From an uncultured Rikenella sp. (GTDB lineage Bacteria; Bacteroidota; Bacteroidia; Bacteroidales; Rikenellaceae), in contig CAJTNK010000118.1 of NCBI GenBank assembly GCA_910577885.1, positions 1 through 5,506 on the forward strand: a stretch of DNA of 5,506 nt. The letters run 5' to 3'. Position numbers and translations under genes: made by a program. Shown here one piece after another: positions 1-5,506 of this stretch. The notes beneath the pieces are model-generated. The model did no database searches. It had not been told where the DNA came from and saw only the letters and a list, made by a program, of their open reading frames with translations. Within the stretch, counting starts at the first letter, position 1. Each line of letters starts with the position of its first letter.

Positions 1-3000
1 AGGGTTGGGCCCCGACGGGGGACTGGGAGGCTTCGTCCCGGGGCCCAGCGGCCCCTCCCTCTTCCTGGAGGCAACGCAACGGAAAACCGTACGCACGGTG
101 GTGGCTATTCTGCGGTGCGAGCCAGGTGGGGTTGAAGTCCAAGAAGCGGATATCGGAACCGGACACCGCCGAAGACCAACTGTACCCGCTGTAGCCGACG
201 GCATACAATGTGCCGTATCCTTTGTTATATCCGCTGTCGCGGAAGCCCGGGGCCGGTGCCGCTGGGGCACTCCAACCGCACCCGTTGGGTGTCTTATTGG
301 CCTGGCGGGTAAGCAAGCTTGACGGAGAAAAGCCCAACAAAACACCGGATGGGTGCGCTCGGCACACCACAAAGGGTTTATCGGCCTGAGGAGGGGGGCA
401 GAGTATCAACCGCCGGAGAGCAGTCCCTGTAGATTTGACGGATTTGACGGATTCGACGGAATCGACCGCCGCAGGAGCCGGGTGCTTGACGGCCCGTTTT
501 TCGGCCCGTCGTTCCTGCCGCTCCCGGCGATTCGCCTGCACGGACGCTCGCCAGCGACGGTACCGCTCTTGCAGATCCCGAAGGCTCTGGAACTCCTGCC
601 GGTAGTAGACCCCCACGCCGTTGTCCTGCAAACCCTGCGACTCGTCGAAACGGTCGATCGTCCGCGTGAAACCCTTGACCTTCAACGATCCCGACTTGTT
701 CAGCACCCACGTCAGGTAACCGTCCACCGAGAGCGGATTGTTCGTCACCTGGTAAGCCCCCCGCTGTCCCACGTCGTAGTTGCCTCCCACCTCGAGCGAC
801 AACTTGTTGGCGATCAGGTCGGCTCCCACGTCGAACGTCACCTCCTCGGAGGTCAGTTCGCTCTGGGGCCGGTAGCCGAAACGGATGTTGTAGTTCGACC
901 CCGAGATCAGGTTGCTGATCTGGTTCGAGAGGAACTCCATCCCCGCCACTCCCGCCAGCGAACCGCTCATCGTTCCGATCGTGGCGCTCTGGTCGTCCGG
1001 CATGAAGCTGTTCGAGAGCATCAGGTAGGCGAACTGCATGGTGGTCGCCTCTTCCGTGTTGAGGAGGTTGCGGAGCAGGTTCTTGGTCTCGGGGTCGGCC
1101 CCCGGAGCGGTCACCGAGAGCTGGACCGTCGGGTTGAAGAGGTGTTCCGTGAGCCGGATGCCGCAGTTCACGTTCACGTTGCCGCTCCCGGTCGCGCCGG
1201 TGTTCGACTGCGTGTTGCCGAGCAGCGGACGCAGCGAGGTCCGTACCCGGTACACGGCGTCGATGTCGACCGTCGGGTCGGTCGGGTCGCCCGCCCACTG
1301 GATCGAACTCCCGGGCTGGATCACGAAGTATTTGTTGGCCAGCACCCCGTACAGGGTGTAAAGATAAGTCCCCTCCGAGATGTCGTACTGGCCGTCCATC
1401 GTGAAGAGGTCGCGGTCCGGCACCACCCGGATCCGGAAGCGGCCCGCTCCGCGCCCCCGGATCACGTCGCCCAGCCGGGGATCCATCACGATCTGCGCCT
1501 CGGTGTTGGGCAGCACCGTGAGGTTCAGGTCGACGTTCAGTTCGCTCTTCGTGCGGAGCCGTTTGCGGTGCAGCCGTTCGCGAAGCTCCTGGAGACGGTT
1601 GGCGGGTCGCTGTTGCTCCTGGTCGGCCGAGGCGAAGGTGATGAAGTCGGCTTCCGAGATGGTCGACACGCCGGAGAGCGGCAGCACGAAGGTCGAGTTG
1701 CGCGCCGTCTCGGCCCGCAGGTCGAGCAGCGTGTGGAAGTCGTCGCCCGAGACCGAAAAACCGCCCGTGGCGTACATCCGGCCGTAGAAGTCCGGGTTGT
1801 CGGCCTCCGAGGTGTTGAGGCAGAGCATGTCGTGGAACTCCAGCCGCACGCCGAACCGCAGCCGACGGAAATACTCGCTGTCGAGCCAGGCCGAGATGGT
1901 GCCCGACCCTCCGGCGTCGTCCGAGATCGGTACGGCCGGCAGCTCGAAGCGGTTGTCGCGTACCGAGACCGGCCCCCCGAACCGGTACCGCGCCCGGGTG
2001 TAAGCCACCGTCGCCCGATACTCCTCGACGTCGACCGAGCCGTTCAGCACGGGGCCTCCCTCCGGTCCTCCGGTCATCGCCAGGCGGGTCCGCGCCCGCC
2101 CTTCGGTGTCGATCAGAATGCCCTGCAGGAGCGGTTGCAGCAGGTACATGTCGAACCGCGGGAAGTCGAAGTCGACCCGATACCGCCGTTCGGGGCTGTT
2201 GTAGATGCCGCTGATGGGCCGTTCGCCTTCGGGCGTGGTGGCGGCGAACCGGATCCACCGCCGGGGACGGTCCCAGGTGCTGTGAAAATCGACCCGCCCC
2301 AGCGGGTAGTCGTTCATGGCCAGCGAGTCCAGGCGCAGGTCGGCTTCGAACTGCAGGTCGCCGAACGGTGCGACCACCCTTGCATCGCCTCCCAGCCGCC
2401 CGGCGATGCGGTAGCCCTGCCGGGCCACGAGCCGCGTCAAAGGCGACATGTCGAAGTTCCGCAGCCGCACCCGCAGCGTATCCCCCTCCGAAGCGGAGGC
2501 TCGTCCGTCGACAGCCAGCTCCTGGCCCTCGCCCCGGAGCCGGAACTGCCGGAAATCCACACCCGACGTATCGGCCACAATATGGCTCGGCGCGATGTAC
2601 CAGTGCTGCCCGCCGACCGTAAAAGTGGTCGGCCGGAAGGCGACGTCCATCTGCGGCCGGCCGCCGGCCGGCCGGCTGAAGGTGGTCCGGGTGCTTATCA
2701 AGGCCGCGGAGCCGTTCTCCGGGTTCTCGAACCGGGTGGCCAGCGCGATCCGGTTGTCGCGGATCCCGCCCACCACCGAGAGGTTCGGGAAATCCAGCAC
2801 TCCGATGCCGAACTGTTCCGCCGACCCGTACAGCGAGACCGAATCCCCCTGGTTCCGGCACTCCACCGAGAGGTTCCCCACGTACATGTTCCGCCGCAGG
2901 ATGTATTCCGACCGCGCGCTGAGGCTGAATTCGTCCCGCCCGGGGTTGAACAGGAAGGTCAGCGACGAACCGCGGGCCACCTCCAGCCCCGGTACGAAGA

Positions 3001-5173
3001 TCGCCGCCACGTTGTTGGCCTCCTTGACGTGGACCCGGGCCAAATAATAGCCCTCGTCGTTACCGATGTCGCCGCCCGTGGCGGTCGTGTCGTTCTCCGG
3101 TGTCGATCCGTGCGCCGTCTGCATCGTCGGCTCCGTCTCCGCCGTCACGGCGGCCAGCGAAGGCAGGTACCGACGCAACGAGACCCCCAACCACCGGAAC
3201 AATCGGCTATAGCTGTCACTCCCCCGCAACTCCAGGTCGGCAAAGTCCGACTGCATGGCGAAGCGCTTGCTCCGCGCGCTGTTCCGCGCCTCGAACCGGA
3301 TGGTCCCGGCCCGAACCGTGTCGATGTGGTTCACGTAGCTCAGGCTGTCGATCGTCGCCGTGCCGTTGATCGTCTCCGGCTCGGTGCCGGTGGCATGCGC
3401 CCGGAACCGCATCGCCAGCCGCGAAACGGTGTCCCGGCGGTTGAATCCCAGGGCGGTCAGGTCGGCCCGGCGCAGGTCCATCTCGAAATCGTAGGCCGGA
3501 ACCGAGCCGCTCAGGTCGAAACGACCCTCGGTCGCGAAGGTGAGATTCGGATCCTCGGAGCCGATCCGACCCGTAAAAGTCCGACCCGAAAAACGACCGT
3601 TCATCCGGATCCCGCTGTAGGCATACCCCCGGAACTCCAGCCGGCTGACTTCGGCATCGGTGGTCAGCTCCAATTCGCCCTCCCGCGCGGTGGCGTCGAC
3701 CCCGGCGCTGACCGAAACGGCCCCCAGCTGCCCGGCGCCGAGCAGGCGCCCGAGGTCGAACTGCTCGCTCCGCACCTCGCCCAAAAAACGGATGGCTTCT
3801 CCCCGGCCCAACGGTCCTTGCCCCTCAACAGGCATGAACCGCAGCCGACCGTCGACGGCTCCTTGGGCCAGGCTCAGCCGTCCGGTGGCCGTGAAGTCCC
3901 GCAGCCGACCGTCGAACCGGCCGGCGAAACCGATCGTTCCGGTCCGCTCCAGCAGCGGACGCAGCCGTTCCAACGACTTCCGTCCCCCCGAAACGTTGGT
4001 ATAGATGGTCAGGATATCCTGTGCGTCGGTCTCCAGGTGCTCGACTTCGACGTGAAACCGGGCTTGCGACAGGTCCGGAAGTCCCGTGACGCGGAACGAG
4101 GCGTCCAATGCGGTTCCGGTTCCGGTGCGCAGCTCCCGCAACCGTCCCTGCAGGTCGGCCAACGTCCCCTGAACGGTGGCCTCTTCGAGTCCGACGGTGG
4201 CCCGAACGGCCTCGTCGGAGCGACGCAGAAACGGGGTCACGGTCCGGTAAGCCACCGCCGACGGATCGACCGCCACGTCCAGCCTCACCCGATGCGCGAA
4301 ATCTCCGAACGAAGACCAGTCGTCATACAAGAGGTTGGCCCGTCGGAACTGCAACAGCGACAGCGGGGTTTCGACCCGCAGCCCGTCGATCCGCACGCCG
4401 CTCCCTCCGAGCGTCGCCCGCGGGGCGGAGAGTTGTTGGAGCCGGAAACCGCTCTTCTCGCGAAACGCGAGGTGTTCGATCCGGGCGGCCACCGAATCTC
4501 CCGCCACGACGATCCCCCGGGCCTGAAAATGGATGTTCCGCAGGTCGAGGTCCCGGAAATCGACCCGATTCCCAACGGCGGGCGGCAGTGAACTCTCTTT
4601 TCGGTACGTGAACCGCATGCCGATGAGGTTCACCTCCCGGGCGGTCAGCTGCAGGCGGATCGGCCGCGGAGGATCGGGACGGAAACGACCGATCACGCGT
4701 CCGAGATTCGTCCCCCCGCTCGAATCTCCGCGCACGTGCAACACCCCGTCCGACACCGTTACGGTCCCCACGGCCAAATCTCCGCCCTGCAACAGGTTCA
4801 ACCCGTCGATTCCGACGGTCAACCGCCGGGCATAAAGCAGCGTGTCGCTCCCTCCGCCCTCTCCGCCTTCTCCATCCCGAGCGGGGTCGGCGACGTAGAT
4901 CCCCTCGAGTATCGCCCGGTTGAAAAAGGCGATCTCGACCCGCTCGATCGCGATGGTCGTTCCGGCTCGCTCCGAAAGCCACGCGGTCAGCCGCCCCGCG
5001 GCATACTGCTGCACGGCCCCCACCTGCAACAGCAGCCCGGCCAGGATGGGTACGATCACGATCACGACCACCAGGGCGCACACAACGGTGGTCACTCCGC
5101 GAACGATCTGTCGGATCGTGGCGCGGAGTGTGTCACTCTTCTTCGGAGGCGTTATGTGACGGGGTTCGTTCAC
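1..5173 (-). CDS. tamB: TamB/AsmA-like envelope bridge protein, 3' end beyond window
   Basis: TamB-family proteins are anchored in the inner membrane, span the periplasm as a lipid-lined beta-taco, and contact an Omp85 barrel (TamA/BamA); they serve phospholipid transport and outer-membrane assembly. Seen here: a basic N-terminus, a membrane segment at residues about 27-50 (VVCALVVVIVIVPILAGLLL), then a long beta-rich, repetitive body. It contains HWYIAPS near 858 and ends in a DUF490-type region with NPDFYGRMYATG (1126-1137), MDPRLGDVIRG (1230-1240), GSSIQWAGDP (1288-1297), LSNSFMPDD and DNGVGVYYRQEF (1517-1528). The start is GTG at 5171-5173, the only usual start codon between an in-frame upstream TAG and the membrane segment. 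It has no convincing Shine-Dalgarno, as is common in Bacteroidetes. A basic tail (1529-1564) would normally end the protein, but no stop occurs: the frame runs 1724 codons to the edge, through a lectin-like cassette. The family assignment is very secure; the start is probable; whether residues after about 1565 belong to the mature protein is unknown. Confidence 0.92.
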   Translation of the reverse strand, partial: MNEPRHITPPKKSDTLRATIRQIVRGVTTVVCALVVVIVIVPILAGLLLQVGAVQQYAAGRLTAWLSERAGTTIAIERVEIAFFNRAILEGIYVADPARDGEGGEGGGSDTLLYARRLTVGIDGLNLLQGGDLAVGTVTVSDGVLHVRGDSSGGTNLGRVIGRFRPDPPRPIRLQLTAREVNLIGMRFTYRKESSLPPAVGNRVDFRDLDLRNIHFQARGIVVAGDSVAARIEHLAFREKSGFRLQQLSAPRATLGGSGVRIDGLRVETPLSLLQFRRANLLYDDWSSFGDFAHRVRLDVAVDPSAVAYRTVTPFLRRSDEAVRATVGLEEATVQGTLADLQGRLRELRTGTGTALDASFRVTGLPDLSQARFHVEVEHLETDAQDILTIYTNVSGGRKSLERLRPLLERTGTIGFAGRFDGRLRDFTATGRLSLAQGAVDGRLRFMPVEGQGPLGRGEAIRFLGEVRSEQFDLGRLLGAGQLGAVSVSAGVDATAREGELELTTDAEVSRLEFRGYAYSGIRMNGRFSGRTFTGRIGSEDPNLTFATEGRFDLSGSVPAYDFEMDLRRADLTALGFNRRDTVSRLAMRFRAHATGTEPETINGTATIDSLSYVNHIDTVRAGTIRFEARNSARSKRFAMQSDFADLELRGSDSYSRLFRWLGVSLRRYLPSLAAVTAETEPTMQTAHGSTPENDTTATGGDIGNDEGYYLARVHVKEANNVAAIFVPGLEVARGSSLTFLFNPGRDEFSLSARSEYILRRNMYVGNLSVECRNQGDSVSLYGSAEQFGIGVLDFPNLSVVGGIRDNRIALATRFENPENGSAALISTRTTFSRPAGGRPQMDVAFRPTTFTVGGQHWYIAPSHIVADTSGVDFRQFRLRGEGQELAVDGRASASEGDTLRVRLRNFDMSPLTRLVARQGYRIAGRLGGDARVVAPFGDLQFEADLRLDSLAMNDYPLGRVDFHSTWDRPRRWIRFAATTPEGERPISGIYNSPERRYRVDFDFPRFDMYLLQPLLQGILIDTEGRARTRLAMTGGPEGGPVLNGSVDVEEYRATVAYTRARYRFGGPVSVRDNRFELPAVPISDDAGGSGTISAWLDSEYFRRLRFGVRLEFHDMLCLNTSEADNPDFYGRMYATGGFSVSGDDFHTLLDLRAETARNSTFVLPLSGVSTISEADFITFASADQEQQRPANRLQELRERLHRKRLRTKSELNVDLNLTVLPNTEAQIVMDPRLGDVIRGRGAGRFRIRVVPDRDLFTMDGQYDISEGTYLYTLYGVLANKYFVIQPGSSIQWAGDPTDPTVDIDAVYRVRTSLRPLLGNTQSNTGATGSGNVNVNCGIRLTEHLFNPTVQLSVTAPGADPETKNLLRNLLNTEEATTMQFAYLMLSNSFMPDDQSATIGTMSGSLAGVAGMEFLSNQISNLISGSNYNIRFGYRPQSELTSEEVTFDVGADLIANKLSLEVGGNYDVGQRGAYQVTNNPLSVDGYLTWVLNKSGSLKVKGFTRTIDRFDESQGLQDNGVGVYYRQEFQSLRDLQERYRRWRASVQANRRERQERRAEKRAVKHPAPAAVDSVESVKSVKSTGTALRRLILCPPPQADKPFVVCRAHPSGVLLGFSPSSLLTRQANKTPNGCGWSAPAAPAPGFRDSGYNKGYGTLYAVGYSGYSWSSAVSGSDIRFLDFNPTWLAPQNSHHRAYGFPLRCLQEEGGAAGPRDEASQSPVGAQP
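6..47. repeat. GC-rich 9-bp inverted repeat just after the lectin-like cassette
   Basis: TGGGCCCCG at 6-14 pairs perfectly with CGGGGCCCA at 39-47 around a 24-nt loop. On the minus strand it begins about 15 nt past the RCLQE codons of the lectin-like ending. DGR variable regions are often followed by a hairpin or cruciform needed for efficient target use, so the placement is suggestive, but stem and loop differ from the short-loop examples I know. No T-run is visible, so a terminator is not supported within the window. Confidence 0.5.
62..292 (-). other. Lectin-like cassette (DGR variable-region / FISUMP-type ending) in frame with tamB
   Basis: Residues about 1628-1704 of the long frame read as the C-terminal part of a C-type-lectin-related or FISUMP/DUF1566-type domain. 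Visible landmarks are GFRDSGY (1643-1649), the alternating GY/S stretch into GYSWSSAVSG (about 1663-1672), a LDFN strand, and the ending RAYGFPLRCLQE (1693-1704). Such endings occur in Bacteroidales surface proteins and in targets of diversity-generating retroelements. Positions that look variable between the fixed WSS and RAYGFPLRC blocks are mostly NNC or NNT codons (TAC, AGC, TCC, GAT, ATC, CGC, TTC, GAC, CAC). That is what adenine mutagenesis of AAC/AAT template codons yields, although a GC-rich genome also favours NNC. The domain is short: its N-terminal half is missing, replaced by the repeat-like leader at 301-405. Codons such as TAT AAC AAA GGA TAC are more A/T-rich than those of tamB, suggesting separate origin. 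Domain likeness is moderately sure; the DGR link is inference from memory of the family. Confidence 0.6.
277..357. repeat. 24-bp imperfect inverted repeat
   Basis: Arms at 277-300 and 334-357 pair at 19 of 24 positions around a 33-nt spacer. The outer seven bases (CGCACCC and GGGTGCG) and the inner TTGG/CCAA are perfect. The arm consensus also occurs once at 5407-5430, where it matches the 277-300 arm at 20 of 24 positions. The structure sits inside the leader repeat just before the lectin-like cassette. It could be a cruciform, an attenuating hairpin or a recombination site; the sequence alone does not decide. Confidence 0.6.
301..405 (-). repeat. Leader repeat, left copy (inverted relative to 5362-5462)
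   Basis: Read on the minus strand from 405, this stretch matches the plus strand from 5362 in a collinear series of blocks: TACTCTGCC, CGAT, GTGCCGnnCGCACCC, GnGTTTTGnTGG, TTTCTC and CAGGCC. The distance from TACTCTGCC to CGCACCC is 48 nt here and 45 nt in the right copy. The left copy has about 14 extra bases before CAGGCC. It lies immediately before the lectin-like cassette and is read in frame as RRLILCPPPQAD to SLLTRQA, which matches no protein family I recognise. It is probably a non-coding dispersed repeat read through by chance. The alignment was made by eye. Confidence 0.55.
432..467. repeat. Four-unit 9-bp tandem repeat at the tamB/tail junction
   Basis: Plus-strand units are GATTTGACG, GATTTGACG, GATTCGACG and GAATCGACC. 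On the minus strand they encode V-D-S, V-E-S, V-K-S, V-K-S (residues 1570-1581). The unit is a multiple of three, so gain or loss of copies keeps the frame. It marks the switch from the basic TamB tail to the repeat-like leader. Confidence 0.8.
3839..3915. repeat. Pair of identical 17-bp direct repeats inside tamB
   Basis: CCGCAGCCGACCGTCGA occurs at 3839-3855 and at 3899-3915, exactly 60 nt apart. On the minus strand both encode DGRLR (residues 421-425 and 441-445). The 20-residue spacing fits the repeating beta-strand register of the TamB/AsmA groove, so the likeliest explanation is internal protein repetition. Confidence 0.7.
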
Positions 5174-5210
5174 GGTTCTTCGGGGGCGTTCTGTGCGCGG
5201 TGGCTACGTC

Positions 5211-5270
5211 CGGGCTCTGCCGGTGCTTTGCGGGCTCTGCCGGGAGCTTTGTCGGGCTCTCGGGCTTCGA
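5211..5270. repeat. Imperfect 20-21 bp tandem repeat in the presumed tamB 5' leader
   Basis: Unit one is CGGGCTCTGCCGGTGCTTTG (5211-5230). Unit two (5231-5251) repeats the first 13 bases exactly and ends GAGCTTTG. A shortened third unit follows from 5252 with CGGGCTCT then CGGGCTTCG. The third unit overlaps a small hairpin, CTCTCG/CGAGAG, at 5257-5273. The tract lies between the candidate promoter and the tamB start. Confidence 0.65.
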
Positions 5271-5330
5271 GAGGGCCTGAAAGGACGTGATTTCGGCCGC
5301 CCTTGGCGGCGGGGCGCACATCACGCCTTG

Positions 5331-5338
5331 CAAAATTA
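5331..5338 (-). promoter_or_regulatory. Candidate Bacteroidetes -7 box for tamB
   Basis: The minus strand reads TAATTTTG, a perfect match to the Bacteroidetes sigma-ABfr -7 consensus TAnnTTTG. It lies in the only AT-rich island of the window (about 5328-5355). No clear TTTG sits at the usual 19-20 nt upstream spacing, where CCGG is found instead, so the -33 element is missing or weak. Transcription from here would give a 5' leader of about 150 nt before the GTG at 5173. The island also contains an inverted GCAAAA/TTTTGC pair, a possible regulator site. Confidence 0.35.
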
Positions 5339-5361
5339 CGAATAAAATGTTTTGCAGCCGG

Positions 5362-5462
5362 TACTCTGCCGGGATTTCGATGGGTTTTTCTCGCCCGGGT
5401 GCCGCTCGCACCCGTTGGGCGTTTTGCTGGAGGTTTCTCTCCCGGCAGGCCCCAGCAAAACG
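5362..5462 (+). repeat. Leader repeat, right copy (inverted relative to 405-301)
   Basis: The plus strand carries the same ordered blocks as the minus strand of 405-301: TACTCTGCC at 5362-5370, CGAT at about 5379, GTGCCGCTCGCACCC ending at 5413, GCGTTTTGCTGG ending at 5430, TTTCTC, and CAGGCC at about 5446-5451. The first 24 bases from 5407 agree with the left copy at 19 positions by eye. The copy points away from tamB toward the right edge, and similarity fades after about 5462. It covers most of the non-coding right end. Confidence 0.55.
5420..5462. repeat. Perfect 11-bp inverted repeat (hairpin)
   Basis: CGTTTTGCTGG at 5420-5430 and CCAGCAAAACG at 5452-5462 are perfect reverse complements separated by 21 nt. 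This is the right-copy counterpart of the imperfect hairpin at 277-357. There is no following T-run on either strand, so a simple intrinsic terminator is unlikely. Confidence 0.65.
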
Positions 5463-5506
5463 AAGTTTACCTACGGTTTTCTCCTCGCCGCTCGGCAAAA
5501 CGTGCG

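Larger units (their letters stand above)
5174..5506. other. Upstream non-coding region of tamB
   Basis: This 333-bp stretch shows no convincing gene. From left to right it holds the tandem repeat (5211-5270), the AT-rich promoter-like island (5328-5355) and the right copy of the leader repeat (5362-5462). The last 44 bases hold nothing I recognise. A 121-codon minus-strand frame (5133-5498) crosses all of these and overlaps the tamB start in another frame; its composition does not look like a protein. If a divergent plus-strand gene exists, it starts beyond the right edge. Confidence 0.6.

Noticed and set aside
5..322. A 105-codon plus-strand frame at the left edge.
   Set aside because: It is antisense to the lectin-like cassette, whose minus-strand frame gives recognisable motifs; the plus reading gives none.
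378..2861. An 827-codon minus-strand frame.
   Set aside because: It overlaps tamB in another frame, is rich in R, G, A and P, and has no motif. The parallel frame carries clear TamB motifs throughout.
3839..3915. The paired 17-bp repeat as a mobile or regulatory element.
   Set aside because: Both copies encode DGRLR in the tamB frame at a 20-residue step, which the repetitive TamB fold explains.
353..4591. A 1412-codon open frame on the plus strand.
   Set aside because: It is antisense to tamB, very rich in R, P, H and G, and lacks any domain. Strong G/C at third codon positions of tamB removes stops from the opposite strand.
4323..5081. A 252-codon minus-strand frame.
   Set aside because: It is a frame-shifted shadow of the tamB N-terminal third, where the true frame gives a membrane anchor and beta-rich body.
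5420..5462. Perfect hairpin as an intrinsic terminator.
   Set aside because: No T-run follows on either strand and the loop is 21 nt. It also matches a recurring repeat unit rather than a gene end.
5133..5498. A 121-codon minus-strand frame upstream of tamB.
   Set aside because: It crosses the promoter-like island, the tandem repeat and the leader repeat, and overlaps the tamB start out of frame. Composition is not protein-like and no family is recognised.

Overview
The window is a strongly GC-rich piece of what is most likely a Bacteroidales chromosome, with an Alistipes-like (Rikenellaceae) member as my best guess. Three things support this: the large minus-strand protein carries the TamB C-terminal signatures of Bacteroidetes, a perfect Bacteroidetes -7 box (TAnnTTTG) lies upstream of it, and the left end encodes a lectin-like ending (RAYGFPLRCLQE) of a type I associate with gut Bacteroidales. 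The genus is an inference.

Layout. Almost the whole window is one minus-strand gene. It starts at a GTG at 5173 and stays open to the left edge: 1724 complete codons with no stop. Residues 1 to about 1560 are a normal full-length TamB/AsmA-like envelope protein: an N-terminal membrane anchor, a long repetitive beta-rich body, and the conserved TamB C-terminal domain (DUF490). The frame then passes through a four-unit 9-bp repeat (432-467) and a repeat-like leader (405-301). It enters a roughly 60- to 80-residue lectin-like ending (292-62) that resembles the variable C-termini of diversity-generating retroelement (DGR) targets and FISUMP/DUF1566-type surface proteins. The stop codon lies outside the window.

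Right of the gene, 5174-5506 is non-coding as far as I can tell. It holds a 20-21 bp imperfect tandem repeat in the presumed 5' leader, an AT-rich island with the promoter-like box, and a diverged copy of the leader repeat (5362-5462) in the opposite orientation. The tamB gene is therefore bracketed by inverted, diverged copies of the same roughly 100-bp sequence.

How the parts fit. TamB-family proteins bridge the periplasm from inner to outer membrane and act in lipid traffic and outer-membrane protein assembly. The unexpected part is the tail: a variable-looking lectin cassette in frame with tamB, preceded by a dispersed-repeat-like leader. It could be a genuine fusion, a cassette exchange, or chance readthrough into a mobile repeat that replaced the native stop. 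No reverse transcriptase or template repeat is in the window, so the DGR link is a hypothesis.
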